Shown here: one piece after another, positions 1-8,668 of the stretch
Layout of the letters: each line of letters starts with the position of its first letter
How positions within the stretch are numbered: the first letter of the stretch is position 1
Origin: VAZQ01 sp035300505
GTDB lineage: Bacteria > Pseudomonadota > Alphaproteobacteria > Rhizobiales > Xanthobacteraceae
NCBI GenBank assembly: GCA_035300505.1
Contig: DATGVJ010000587.1
Location: forward strand, 1-23,770
Length of the DNA: 23,770 bases
Direction of reading: 5' to 3'
Made by a program: the position numbers and the translations under genes
Notes under the pieces: generated by a model
Told to the model about the DNA's origin: nothing
Database searches by the model: none
Seen by the model: only the letters and a program-made list of their open reading frames with translations

Positions 1-270
1 CAGCGCGCGTCGCACCATTCGCAGCGGAATGACGGTGGCGGCACGCCACGGGCCGATCACCTCCTCCAGCGCCGCAACCTCCTCAGCCGCGAACGCGCGG
101 CCCTGCGAGGCCTGCCAAAGAAGGTACAAGAGCAGGTTCACGTCGACACCCGAACGCTCCTGCAGCGTGATGCAGGCATCCGCGACACCACTGCGGCGAT
201 AGAAGCCCAGGGAGAAGCGCCAAAAAGGTGAACCTGTGGCGGCGGGTTTGGAGGAGGAGGGCTCGGCCAT
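1..270 (-). CDS. TIGR02444 family protein (partial, C-terminus outside window)
   Basis: The first 90 codons are present and the frame runs off the window at base 1. The product begins MAEPSSSKPA and then reads FWRFSLGFYRRSGV, ACITLQERSGVDVNLLLYLLW and GPWRAATVIPLRMVRRAL. These match the N-terminal pattern of TIGR02444 proteins, which have the FWrFSl..Y...gV...cl.LQ..hg.dVNlLL..lW signature and no established biochemical function. The ATG lies only 7 bp after the stop of the dehydrogenase gene, so the two are probably co-transcribed. The family call rests on recalled motif similarity and on the first third to half of the protein only. Confidence 0.8.
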   Translation of the reverse strand, partial: MAEPSSSKPAATGSPFWRFSLGFYRRSGVADACITLQERSGVDVNLLLYLLWQASQGRAFAAEEVAALEEVIGPWRAATVIPLRMVRRAL

Positions 271-277
271 GCGTTTC

Positions 278-1357
278 CTATTTGCGCGCAGTGAGCGGCT
301 CGATCGCCAAAGTTTTTGCCAACTCGTCGACCTGTTTCAACAAGGTCTCCGCGAGCGGCACGCCGTTCTTGCTTCGATCAGCCATGCGTGCCGCACGGCC
401 CTGCCCCGGAATATGGATTTCATCGACACCGGGCAGCCGCTGCGACGATGCAAGATCGTGTACATGGCGATCAACCTCGGCCTTGAATGCATCAAGCGGC
501 AGGAAGCGCGCGACATCGAGCGCGATGACAAACTGACCGGTATTGTTTTCACGCAGCTGGTCGCCGGTCGAATCCTTGACGTCACGTCCGAACGCCGCCC
601 GGTTGAGTGGACCGCCGAGAAGCCCGAGTACCAGCGCAAGACCGCTACCCTTGTAGCCGGCAAGCGGCATGAACATGCCTTCCGAAAGGCGTCGACCATC
701 GGTAATCGGCGAACCATCCTCCCGGCTGATCACCCATCCTTCCGGCATCGGCTTGCCTTCTGCCGCGTAGGAGCGGATGGCGCCGTTCGACACAACCGAG
801 GTCGCGATATCGAGCACCACCGCCGGTCCTTTGCCGGCCGGAATGCCGACCGCGATCGGATTTGTGCCGAGCAAGGGTTCGGCACCACCCCATGGCGCCA
901 TGAAATTCGACCCCGACACGGCGCTGTACATCCCGACCATGCCATGTGCCACCGGAATCGCCGCATAGGTCGATCCCGCGCCTGAGTGATTCGAACGCCT
1001 CACGCCAATCCAGGCGGCACCCGATTCGCGCGCGATCTCGACCGCGAGATTGGCCGCATAAGTATTCACCAGGTGACCCATGCCGTTGTCGCCATCGACC
1101 AGCGCGGTGGCTGCGGCGCGCTCGGCGACGTGAACGTTGGCACGTGGATTGATATGCCCGCGCCTGAGCAAACGCACATAGCCGGCAAGCCGGAATATGC
1201 CATGGGCATCGGCCCCGGAGAGATCCGCATCGAGCATCGCACCCGCCACGGTTTGCGCATCGGCGTCAGGCAGGCCGCAGGTCCGGAATGCATCTGTCAT
1301 AAAGGCGCGGATATTGTCCGCCGAAATGCGGCAGGTGACTTCGGCAATGCTGGGCAC
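278..1357 (-). CDS. Malate/L-lactate dehydrogenase-like NAD(P)-dependent oxidoreductase (Ldh_2 family)
   Basis: The 359-residue product has the length and motifs of the Ldh_2 (malate/L-lactate/ureidoglycolate dehydrogenase) family, which reduces or oxidises 2-keto/2-hydroxy acids with NAD(P)H and is unrelated to classical Rossmann LDH. Visible motifs are DAHGIFRL at residues 50-57, containing the family's conserved His, NHSGAG at 123-128, LLGTNPIAVGIP at 162-173 in the nucleotide-binding part, LDIATS at about 182-187, and GYKGSGL at 234-240. No signal peptide is seen, so it should be cytoplasmic. It is the first gene of a two-gene minus-strand unit with the TIGR02444 gene. The 70-bp space to the divergent methyltransferase gene must hold promoters for both directions. 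Substrate cannot be told from sequence. Confidence 0.88.
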   Translation of the reverse strand: MPSIAEVTCRISADNIRAFMTDAFRTCGLPDADAQTVAGAMLDADLSGADAHGIFRLAGYVRLLRRGHINPRANVHVAERAAATALVDGDNGMGHLVNTYAANLAVEIARESGAAWIGVRRSNHSGAGSTYAAIPVAHGMVGMYSAVSGSNFMAPWGGAEPLLGTNPIAVGIPAGKGPAVVLDIATSVVSNGAIRSYAAEGKPMPEGWVISREDGSPITDGRRLSEGMFMPLAGYKGSGLALVLGLLGGPLNRAAFGRDVKDSTGDQLRENNTGQFVIALDVARFLPLDAFKAEVDRHVHDLASSQRLPGVDEIHIPGQGRAARMADRSKNGVPLAETLLKQVDELAKTLAIEPLTARK

Positions 1358-1427
1358 GAGACAGGCTTTCTCAAAGGTTGGTTAAACTTTATCTTGCTTT
1401 TCGGCTTCAGGGTGTGAGTCTCAGAGC

Positions 1428-2096
1428 ATGAATCATCGACCTTTGCTAGATGCGTGCAACACCACGGCGCCCCTCCCTGAAGGCGCGCAAACCTCACCCG
1501 CGGTCGCGCGCAACCGTGACCCGATCCTGGCGATCTTACGCCGGACGCTGCCGCGGTCCGGCACGGTCTTGGAAATTGCCAGTGGCACCGGCGAACATGC
1601 AATGCACTTTGCCGCCCACCTCTCCGGCCTGACCTGGCAGCCCACCGACCGGGACGCCGACACTCTGCGGAGCATAGCGGCCTATCGCACCGCCGCGAAC
1701 TTGCCCAACCTCAAGCCACCAATTCTGCTGGATGCGCGCAGCCGGCCTTGGTCCATGGGCGGCACTTCGAACCCGCGCATTGTCGCCATCGTGGCCATCA
1801 ACATGATTCATATTGCGCCATGGGCTGCTGCCGAGGGATTGATCGCAGGTGCGGGTGATTTACTTGGCCCGCACAGCGTGCTTTTTCTTTATGGCCCCTT
1901 TCGAGAGAACGGGCTCCACACCGCCCGCAGCAATGCGGCATTCGATGCCAGCTTAAAGGCGCGCGATCCCGCATGGGGGGTGCGGGATCTGGGCGAAGTC
2001 ACTGCGCTTGCAAAACAATACGGATTCGATTTTGTCGAACGCATTGCCATGCCGGCCAACAACCTGAGTGTCATCTTGCGCCGGCAATCGCCGTGA
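1428..2096 (+). CDS. DUF938 family SAM-dependent methyltransferase-like protein
   Basis: This 222-residue protein has a class I methyltransferase motif I, VLEIASGTGEH, at residues 47-57, preceded by RNRDPI at 28-33. It also carries DUF938 signatures: NMIHIAPW at 125-132, LYGPFRENG at 154-162 and DPAWGVRD at 180-187. It should bind S-adenosylmethionine in the cytoplasm, but the methyl acceptor of the family is not known to me. The ATG is preceded by only a weak ribosome binding site (CAGAG). The downstream tenA-like gene starts 28 bp after the stop on the same strand, which suggests one transcript. Confidence 0.85.
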   Translation: MNHRPLLDACNTTAPLPEGAQTSPAVARNRDPILAILRRTLPRSGTVLEIASGTGEHAMHFAAHLSGLTWQPTDRDADTLRSIAAYRTAANLPNLKPPILLDARSRPWSMGGTSNPRIVAIVAINMIHIAPWAAAEGLIAGAGDLLGPHSVLFLYGPFRENGLHTARSNAAFDASLKARDPAWGVRDLGEVTALAKQYGFDFVERIAMPANNLSVILRRQSP

Positions 2097-2124
2097 CCAT
2101 CATCACACCAAGGACAAAACAATC

Positions 2125-2808
2125 ATGAACGGCATGCCGCCCTTCTCGCGCGAAGCGTGGGACCGCAACGCACGCAGCTATGAGATCATCCGGACGATGC
2201 CCTTCAACGCGGAGCTGGCTGCCGGCACGCTGAGCGAAGTACGTTTCAAACACTACATCACGCAGGATGCACATTACCTCATCGGCTTTGGACGCGCGCT
2301 TTCGCTGGCCGCCGCCAAGGCACCGGATCCTGATCGCATCGTGCAATTTGCAAAGTCGGCAGAAGGCGCCATCGTCGTCGAGCGGGCGTTGCACGGATCG
2401 TTCTTTGCCCAATATGCGATTATGGGACAAGTATTCGCCAAGACCCCGCTTTCCCCGGCCTGTCACCACTATGTGTCATTCCTGCTGGCGACAGCCTATG
2501 CCGAACCTTACGAGGTGCTGCTTGGCGCGTTGCTCCCATGCTTTTGGATCTACGCGGAAGTTGGGCGAGACATCTTGGCACGCGCGGCGCCAATGAACCC
2601 GTACCAGGCATGGATCGACACATATGCGGGCGAAGACTTTCACACGGCAGTGCGCACCATGATCGCGACGACGGACGAAGCGGCCATAACGGCATCACCA
2701 AGCCTGCGCGAACGCATGCACGCCGCCTTCCGGCGTGCGATGCAACTCGAATGGATTTTCTGGGACTCGGCCTATCGCCAGGAAAGCTGGCCGATTGATT
2801 CGATTTGA
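2125..2808 (+). CDS. tenA: TenA-like thiaminase II / aminopyrimidine aminohydrolase
   Basis: The 227-residue product fits the all-helical TenA family, which hydrolyses thiamin or, more often, salvages aminopyrimidine from degraded thiamin to give HMP. The family's catalytic Cys appears as C139 in LLPCFWIY, and the C-terminal Glu as E209 in QLEWIFWDSAY. YITQDAHYL (residues 44-52) and AEPYEVLLG (126-134) are also typical. I chose the ATG at 2125 over an upstream one at 2068: the product then starts MNGMPPFSREAW, as TenA proteins do, and the upstream 19 codons would overlap the methyltransferase gene. No other thiamin genes are in the window. Members of this fold with other substrates exist, so exact activity is unproven. 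Confidence 0.87.
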   Translation: MNGMPPFSREAWDRNARSYEIIRTMPFNAELAAGTLSEVRFKHYITQDAHYLIGFGRALSLAAAKAPDPDRIVQFAKSAEGAIVVERALHGSFFAQYAIMGQVFAKTPLSPACHHYVSFLLATAYAEPYEVLLGALLPCFWIYAEVGRDILARAAPMNPYQAWIDTYAGEDFHTAVRTMIATTDEAAITASPSLRERMHAAFRRAMQLEWIFWDSAYRQESWPIDSI

Positions 2809-2886
2809 CGGTATAGTCTGCCGATTGGACGTAAAGTCGGCACAATCTCGCCCTATTAGAGAGCGCGAATACAAGGAGCTTGAGCC

Positions 2887-5148
2887 ATGTGGCCACGCGG
2901 GCGCCAAGACCCCACGCAGAATGGGGCCACGCAGAATGGATCCACGCGGCTTATCCAGGCTGGTGCGGCCATCCTTCTGATGTCGGCCATCGCCATATTG
3001 GGGCCCGGCTTTACCGGCAAGGCCGGTGCTATCGATTTTCCGAGCAACCTAACTAATGTCCTCAAGAAGAAAGGCGCCGAGCGGCCCAAAGCGGCCCTGC
3101 CGGTCCCGAAACAGACATCCAAACAACCGCTCACGGGCGCCAAGCAGGTCTTGGGAAATTCCCAAACCGGCACAAAAGGTTTTACTGCCACCGGCTCACA
3201 ACCCGACACCCGATTTCGCTCCGGCAACACGACGCTGCCAAGCGGGACTTCGTTCAACCCGGCAAACAGCAAACTCGGCACCAACACCGCTGTGAGCAAA
3301 GGCCTTCCGGGCAATCAGACGGGTACGAATCTACTCAACAATAAGCTTGGTACCAACACGGCCCTGGGTAAAGGCCTCCCGGGAAATTCGACGGGCCCAA
3401 ATCTACTCAATAATAAGCTCGGCACCAACGCAGCCCTGGGTAAAGGCCTCCCGGGAAATCCGACAGGCCCAAATCTGCTCAACAACAAACTCGGAACCAA
3501 TGCGGCGCTTGGCAAAGGTTTGCCAGGCACCGGCCTGAATTCCATCAATAGCAAAGCTGGCCTCCCCAAAACAACATTTGCCAACAACGCGCTCGGCCAC
3601 TCCGCCACCACAAGATTGATCAATGGCAGGGCGGCGAACTTCCAGAATGTACACAGTCGCATTGCCGTCACGGCCAATTTGGTCGAACGCCAAAGGATCG
3701 TCGCCGAGCATCGCCGTGATCTCATGACATGGCGCCTGGCCCTGCCGCGACGGGCGCTGCCCGGCGAACGTGGCTTCACCGGTGTGCCGCCCGTTGGCGA
3801 GACGCGCTTCGTTTCGACCGAAATGATGTTCCGGATCGGACCCAATATATCGCAACAAGCGGTCAATGAGGCCGCACAAAGGAACGGCCTGACCGTCATT
3901 GCGTCGGAACCGAGCGGGATCGCGGGTGGTACGGTCTATCATTTCCGTGTCGCGGGCGGACGACCCGTCGCCAATGTCGTGGCGACGCTCGAAGCGCAAA
4001 ATCTCGGCGTCTGGTCGCCCAATTACGTATACGAGCTTCGGCAGGAGTCGACCCCTGAGGTCAAGGATACGAACGGAGCCGACTCGCAAAGCCAAAGCTT
4101 GCAGAGCTCAAACTTGCAGGATGCCAATTTGGCTGATCTTGCGGCCCGCTCGGAATCGGGCACGACCGGCCAATATGTCGTTGGCAAGTTGCGGCTTGGC
4201 GAAGTCCACAAAGTCGCAACCGGTAACAATGTGTTGATCGCCATCATCGATTCCAAGATCGACGTCAATCATCCCGATCTTGCGGGCGCTATCGTCGAGC
4301 AATACGACGCCACCGGCCGCGCGGAAGAGTCGCATTCGCACGGGACCGGCATGGTCGGTGCCATTGTGGCGCACCAAAGGATCCTGGGGATAGCACCCGC
4401 AGCGCGGATCCTCGCCGTCACGGCCTTTAGCACGTCGGCCCGGCAAACCGCCGAAGCGACCACGAAGAACATTCTCAACGGAATGGATTGGGCGATCAGT
4501 AAAGGTGCTCGTGTCATCAATATGAGCTTTGCGGGCCCCTATGATCCGTTGTTGCAGCTGGCAATGAAGAACGCGGCTGCCAAGGGTGTGGTCCTGATCG
4601 CGGCCTCCGGCAATTCGGGGCCGAAATCGCCACCGCTCTATCCGGCCGCCGATCCGAATGTCATCGCTGTGACTGCGACGGACCAAAACGACAAGCCGTT
4701 CCCGCAGGCTGTGCGCGGACCCCATGTCGCAGTTGCGGCACCCGGCGTCGACGTCATGGTGCCTGCACCCGACAACACCTATCAGCTGACGACCGGCACG
4801 TCGGTCGCGACCGCGCATGTCACCGGCGTCGCGGCATTGCTCATCGAACGCCATCCGACCGTAAGTGCCGCGACGGTTCTGGAAGTACTGACCTCCAGCG
4901 CGAAGCGGCTCACCCCAAAGGGCCGCGACGACCAGTTTGGCTGGGGCCTCATCGATCCGGCCAGCGCGCTCGCCGATCTCGACGCAAGGATGGAAAGCAG
5001 TCCTCCCCAGGTTGCCAACCAGCTCAACCTGCAATCCGCTCCTAAGACCGCGGCCGCGACGAAAGCCGGCACACCGAAAGCCAGTGTGGCAAAATCGACC
5101 GGAACACCCAACATCCCCCCGAGAACCACGTCGGCGGTTCCTCGGTAG
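2887..5148 (+). CDS. Secreted subtilisin-like (S8) serine protease with N-terminal tandem repeats
   Basis: A 753-residue protein with a good ribosome binding site (AAGGAG) before its ATG. After about 24 polar residues a hydrophobic stretch (residues 25-40, GAAILLMSAIAILGPG) acts as signal or anchor. Residues 127-220 are four tandem units of about 24 residues, each close to NNKLGTNAALGKGLPGNPTG. Residues 300-370 could be a propeptide-like region. The peptidase S8 domain spans about 440-690 with an apparently complete triad: D455 in IIDSKID (usually D-[ST]-G), H485 in SHGTGMVG and S639 in GTSVATAHVTG, plus the oxyanion Asn N576 in AASGNSG. The C-terminal 60 residues are rich in Pro, Ala, Thr and Lys. 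It presumably acts outside the cytoplasm; substrate is unknown. Confidence 0.9.
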   Translation: MWPRGRQDPTQNGATQNGSTRLIQAGAAILLMSAIAILGPGFTGKAGAIDFPSNLTNVLKKKGAERPKAALPVPKQTSKQPLTGAKQVLGNSQTGTKGFTATGSQPDTRFRSGNTTLPSGTSFNPANSKLGTNTAVSKGLPGNQTGTNLLNNKLGTNTALGKGLPGNSTGPNLLNNKLGTNAALGKGLPGNPTGPNLLNNKLGTNAALGKGLPGTGLNSINSKAGLPKTTFANNALGHSATTRLINGRAANFQNVHSRIAVTANLVERQRIVAEHRRDLMTWRLALPRRALPGERGFTGVPPVGETRFVSTEMMFRIGPNISQQAVNEAAQRNGLTVIASEPSGIAGGTVYHFRVAGGRPVANVVATLEAQNLGVWSPNYVYELRQESTPEVKDTNGADSQSQSLQSSNLQDANLADLAARSESGTTGQYVVGKLRLGEVHKVATGNNVLIAIIDSKIDVNHPDLAGAIVEQYDATGRAEESHSHGTGMVGAIVAHQRILGIAPAARILAVTAFSTSARQTAEATTKNILNGMDWAISKGARVINMSFAGPYDPLLQLAMKNAAAKGVVLIAASGNSGPKSPPLYPAADPNVIAVTATDQNDKPFPQAVRGPHVAVAAPGVDVMVPAPDNTYQLTTGTSVATAHVTGVAALLIERHPTVSAATVLEVLTSSAKRLTPKGRDDQFGWGLIDPASALADLDARMESSPPQVANQLNLQSAPKTAAATKAGTPKASVAKSTGTPNIPPRTTSAVPR
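3265..3546 (+). repeat. Four tandem 72-bp coding repeats in the protease gene
   Basis: Units start at 3265, 3337, 3409 and 3481; the first three are 72 bp and the last is 66 bp. The encoded unit is about 24 residues, N-[SN]-K-L-G-T-N-x-A-[LV]-[GS]-K-G-L-P-G-N-x-T-G-x-N-L-L. Nucleotide identity is highest between the second and third units, which points to recent duplication. Confidence 0.9.
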
Positions 5149-5500
5149 CTTGACGTCGTGGTGAGTCGCGCCAAGGTCTGAATTTTCCGGATTCGATCGC
5201 AATCGAGCGGCGAATTTTACGTCCGATGACTTTCGGACCAACGCGCGCGCCTGAGTCGAACCCGAAAATTCATTGAATTCATAGTGTTGCAAAATTTTTT
5301 CGTTTTTTTCGTGCGACGTGAAGCTGTCCTGGAGGGGATTGGCAGCGCGAAGTCTTGCGTCCGATCCCGGCAGTTAAGGCAAAATCTTGCCCGATATGCG
5401 CACAATCCACAGGCTGCGTGGAGCCAGTTTGCCCACGCCGCCAAGTTGTCGGATGATCCGCTCGTTAACTAATTGTAGCCAGTAAGAGGTGGAGCGCGTC
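5149..5500. other. 352-bp intergenic region, no gene seen
   Basis: Holds a short inverted repeat GTCCGA/TCGGAC (5221-5226 and 5233-5238) without a T-run and an unusually T-rich stretch with runs of six and seven T at 5295-5300 and 5303-5309. A 62-codon open frame (5284-5472) has no recognisable content. The promoter of the small downstream gene should lie here. Confidence 0.5.
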
Positions 5501-5728
5501 GTGCCTTTTTTTACGCCTGCAGATCTCGCAAAACGTTTCCGGAAGAATGCCGACGATTGTGATCGCGCGTCGATGAACGATATCCGCGATATCAGCCGGC
5601 AACACCTTAAGAAAACCGCGGCGCATTATCGGGCGCTTGCCGACGAGATTGACTCCGGTCGCGGCACCGTCACTCCGCGCGAGCGCCTCAACATCGCGTC
5701 GCAGCGCCAGCCAGAACCCACGCAGTAA
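5501..5728 (+). CDS. Small conserved-looking hypothetical protein, 75 aa
   Basis: The product, from a GTG start, begins MPFFTPADLAKRF and is a charged, helix-forming small protein (many Arg, Asp and Lys residues, no membrane segment, no signal peptide). I chose GTG at 5501 because AGAGGTGGAG lies just upstream at good spacing. A GTG at 5489 in the same frame would add four residues but has no spaced ribosome binding site. A strong terminator follows, so it is probably a single-gene unit. I recognise no family. The central KRFRKNADDCDRASMNDI and HLKKTAAHYRALADEID segments look like short amphipathic helices. Confidence 0.6.
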   Translation: MPFFTPADLAKRFRKNADDCDRASMNDIRDISRQHLKKTAAHYRALADEIDSGRGTVTPRERLNIASQRQPEPTQ

Positions 5729-5793
5729 CACGGCCGATCAGCCAATCGCCTGACCCTTGTGGGCCAAGGCCGCATGCGATGCAATTCCAATTG

Positions 5794-5818
5794 GCGCGCC
5801 ATTGAGTGGCGCGCTTTT
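5794..5818 (+). terminator. Intrinsic terminator after the 75-aa gene
   Basis: Perfect 8-bp stem GCGCGCCA/TGGCGCGC (5794-5801 and 5807-5814) with a 5-nt loop, followed by TTTT. It lies between the convergent ends of the small gene and the carboxypeptidase gene. Confidence 0.8.
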
Positions 5819-5851
5819 CAATTGATTGGAGTCTTGGTGCGATTCGTTTGA

Positions 5852-7618
5852 TCAGCCAAGCCCGTACAGGTTTCCATATTTGCCGCGCAAATAGGCAAGA
5901 TAAGGTTCCATTGTCATCGGGGAACCCGTTGCACGTTCCACCAATTCGTTGGGCGGGAACTTCCGTCCGTGGCGATAGACATTCTGGCGCAGCCATCCAA
6001 GCAGCGTGCCAAATTTTCCAGCCGCAATATCGCTCGGAATCCCGGGATGCGCCTTCAGGGCGGCGTTGTAGAACTGCGCGCTGAGAATGTTTCCGATCGT
6101 ATAGCTCTGAAAGCCGCCGCCGATGCTGCCGTAATACCAATGCACGTCTTGCATGCAGCCGTTGCGGTCGTCAGGTGGCACGATGCCCAGGTCAGACCGC
6201 ATGCCTTCGTGCCACGCCTCCGGAAGATCCTTCACCTGCAAGTCGCCCTCCAGCAGCTTCAATTCGAGATCGAAGCGCAGCATCACATGGAGATTGTAGG
6301 TTACCTCGTCAGCATCAGTGCGGATCAACGACCGCTCGACCTTGTTGATGGCGCGATAAAATGTATCGAGCGGCACGCGCCCAAGCTGCCCCGGGAACAT
6401 GCGCTGCAGAACCGGATAATAGTGTCGCCAAAATCCCGGGCTGCGTGCCACCATGTTTTCCCATAAGCGCGACTGGCTTTCGTGCACACCTGCCGATGCA
6501 CCGCGCCCCAGCGGCGTTCCGTCAAGCGCCTCATCCACGCCCTGCTCGTACATCGCATGTCCGGCTTCGTGCAGCGTGGAGAATAGCGCCTGCCCGATAT
6601 CGTTCTTGACCACGCGCGTGGTAATGCGGACGTCACCCCGCGAACATTTCATACAAAACGGATGATGCGTCTCATCAAGCCGGCCACGCTTGAGATCATA
6701 ACCCATGCGTTCGGCGACCATGAGGCCGAAGTCGAGTTGATCATCTTCGTCGAATGCAGAATGCAGGCAGCGGTCGTCCGTGGGCGGTTGTTCCGCAATG
6801 GCACGAACCATCGGCACCAATTCATGTCGCAATTTCGCAAACAGATCGCGGATGGTCTTGGTGCTCATTCCCTGGTCTGCGTCGTCAATCAGAGGATCGG
6901 CGATGTGATCATAGGGCGCAAAAAACGCGGCATATTCACGGGTAAGATCGAGCGTCTGCTCCAGAAACGGCAGCACCGCCGCAAAATCATTGGCAGGCCG
7001 CGCCCGTGTCCAGACGTCATAAGAGGCCGAGGCAAGCTCATTAGCGCGCGCCACGTGGTCGGACGGAACCTTGATAGCCTTCTCGAAGTCGCGCCGCGCA
7101 ACCCGGATCAGGCACGCATCGTCGGAATCGGGGTCGAGGCTTTCCGCATGGGACGTCAAGGCATCGAGCAAGCCACCAAGGTCCGGGTCGACCATTTGTT
7201 CATGAGCAAGCCGCCGCAAAAGCGCGCCTTGTCGACCGCGCGCCACAGCGCCACCGCTCGGCATATGAGTGGACTGGTCCCAGTCGAGCAGCGAGCCGGC
7301 AGCGCCAATGTCGCTGATCTCAAGCAGGCGCCGCTTGAGGTCCGCCATGTGGTCGGCCGCCGACTTGCCTGAAGGACGTTCTCGAACGGATGATTCGTCG
7401 AGACCGATCCCCACTGCGGCCATTTGGTCGGCGTTGCGCCCGCGCGCCTTTGGCTTTGGCTTCTCCTTGCCTGGAGCAACCCTGCTTTTCACCGGCTTGG
7501 TTTTCTCCAAATTGGACTTCTTCGAGGGTGTCTTTTTCGTAGCCGTTTTCATCGACTCGATCTTGCTCGGTTTAGCCATCATTGATTCGATCTGGACGAT
7601 CGGCTCCCTTATTCCCAT
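5852..7618 (-). CDS. M32 family metallocarboxypeptidase (carboxypeptidase Taq type)
   Basis: The product is 588 residues from the farthest ATG. M32 proteins are usually about 500; the surplus is a Lys/Pro-rich N-terminal tail of roughly 85 residues. Family motifs are present: HPFCMKCSRGDVRITTR at 319-335, the zinc motif HEAGH at 350-354 followed by AMYEQG, GVHESQSRLWEN soon after, and YTIGNILSAQ near the C-terminus. It should be a cytoplasmic zinc enzyme removing C-terminal residues from peptides. The start is uncertain: ATGs at 7582 and 7579 (giving MMAKPSK or MAKPSK) would leave more room for divergent promoters, because pirin starts only 36 bp from the farthest ATG. None has a convincing ribosome binding site. 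Confidence 0.92.
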   Translation of the reverse strand: MGIREPIVQIESMMAKPSKIESMKTATKKTPSKKSNLEKTKPVKSRVAPGKEKPKPKARGRNADQMAAVGIGLDESSVRERPSGKSAADHMADLKRRLLEISDIGAAGSLLDWDQSTHMPSGGAVARGRQGALLRRLAHEQMVDPDLGGLLDALTSHAESLDPDSDDACLIRVARRDFEKAIKVPSDHVARANELASASYDVWTRARPANDFAAVLPFLEQTLDLTREYAAFFAPYDHIADPLIDDADQGMSTKTIRDLFAKLRHELVPMVRAIAEQPPTDDRCLHSAFDEDDQLDFGLMVAERMGYDLKRGRLDETHHPFCMKCSRGDVRITTRVVKNDIGQALFSTLHEAGHAMYEQGVDEALDGTPLGRGASAGVHESQSRLWENMVARSPGFWRHYYPVLQRMFPGQLGRVPLDTFYRAINKVERSLIRTDADEVTYNLHVMLRFDLELKLLEGDLQVKDLPEAWHEGMRSDLGIVPPDDRNGCMQDVHWYYGSIGGGFQSYTIGNILSAQFYNAALKAHPGIPSDIAAGKFGTLLGWLRQNVYRHGRKFPPNELVERATGSPMTMEPYLAYLRGKYGNLYGLG

Positions 7619-7653
7619 TTAGACATCGATACTCGAAAATCAGGCAGGCCGTC

Positions 7654-8574
7654 ATGTCAATTCGACCCGTTAAACAAATCGTGCAATCGCGAGCGACGCT
7701 CGAAGGCGCAGGCGTAAAGCTTCACCGTGCTTTCGGATTCGGCAAAACGGAAGAGTTCGACCCGTTCCTGCTGCTCGATGATTTCCGTAATGATCGTCCG
7801 GACGACTACCGCGCCGGATTTCCCTGGCATCCGCATCGCGGAATCGAAACCATAACCTACGTCCTTGCCGGCACCGTCGCGCATGGCGACAGTCTTGGCA
7901 ATAGCGGTACGCTTGGGAATGGCGATGTGCAATGGATGACAGCAGGAAGCGGCATACTCCACCAGGAAATGCCACAGGGAGACGAGCTTGGCCGCATGCA
8001 CGGCTTTCAGCTTTGGGCCAACCTTCCTGCAAGTCTCAAAATGACCCCGCCGCGCTACCAGGACGTGCCGGCGGCTGAAATTCCGGGCGCTACCGACGAC
8101 GACGGCACGCAGGTGCGGGTGATTTGCGGTGAGTTCTGGGGCAAACGCGGCCCGGTCGACGGCACGGCAGCAGACCCGCGCTACCTCGACGTCTTTGTTC
8201 CGGCAGGCAAACGCAAGACCTTGCGGGTCGAGACCGATCGGCACGCCTTTGCTTATGTGTTCGAGGGTTCGGGATCGTTTGCCGGAGCTTCAGAGCCCAT
8301 GGGGATCCTCACCGAGAAAGATGCGCACGACGGCGGAACGGTCGTGCGCGAGGCGGCCGGCAACCGTTCGCTCGTGCTGTTCGATTCGGGCGACGAGATC
8401 ACGGTTCAAGCGGGCGACCAGGGCATCCGGTTTCTTCTGATCTCGGGCAAACCGTTCAGGGAGCCGGTCGCCTGGCACGGCCCGATCGTGATGAACACAC
8501 AGGCCGAATTGCAGCAAGCTGTTGCGGAGCTGCGCAATGGGACCTTCATCAAGGATCGTTCATCAACCATATAG
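7654..8574 (+). CDS. Pirin family protein
   Basis: A 306-residue bicupin of the pirin family. The N-terminal cupin metal ligands are visible as H59 and H61 in FPWHPHRG and H103 and E105 in ILHQEMP. GIETITYVLAG and MTAGSG are also family-typical. Bacterial pirins are cytoplasmic iron-binding proteins, some with quercetinase activity; the role here cannot be set from sequence. I chose the ATG at 7654 (MSIRPVKQIV) with CAGGCAGG upstream over an in-frame ATG at 7582, which would place 24 unrelated residues in front and overlap the divergent carboxypeptidase gene. Confidence 0.9.
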   Translation: MSIRPVKQIVQSRATLEGAGVKLHRAFGFGKTEEFDPFLLLDDFRNDRPDDYRAGFPWHPHRGIETITYVLAGTVAHGDSLGNSGTLGNGDVQWMTAGSGILHQEMPQGDELGRMHGFQLWANLPASLKMTPPRYQDVPAAEIPGATDDDGTQVRVICGEFWGKRGPVDGTAADPRYLDVFVPAGKRKTLRVETDRHAFAYVFEGSGSFAGASEPMGILTEKDAHDGGTVVREAAGNRSLVLFDSGDEITVQAGDQGIRFLLISGKPFREPVAWHGPIVMNTQAELQQAVAELRNGTFIKDRSSTI

Positions 8575-8668
8575 CTCCGTCCCCCCTTATTGCGGAGCTG
8601 GTTAGAGACGGTGTAAAGTACAAGCGTAAGCCGCGTTCAAGCGCGGTGCCACTTGGGAGGATCCATTC

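Noticed and set aside
2819..2842. Short inverted repeat (TGCCGATT/AGTCGGCA) before the protease gene as an operator or terminator
   Set aside because: One mismatch, no T-run, and no second site to support regulator binding.
4108..5292. 394-codon minus-strand open frame opposite the protease gene
   Set aside because: It is antisense to the conserved S8 catalytic domain and its product is Arg/Gly-rich without any known motif.
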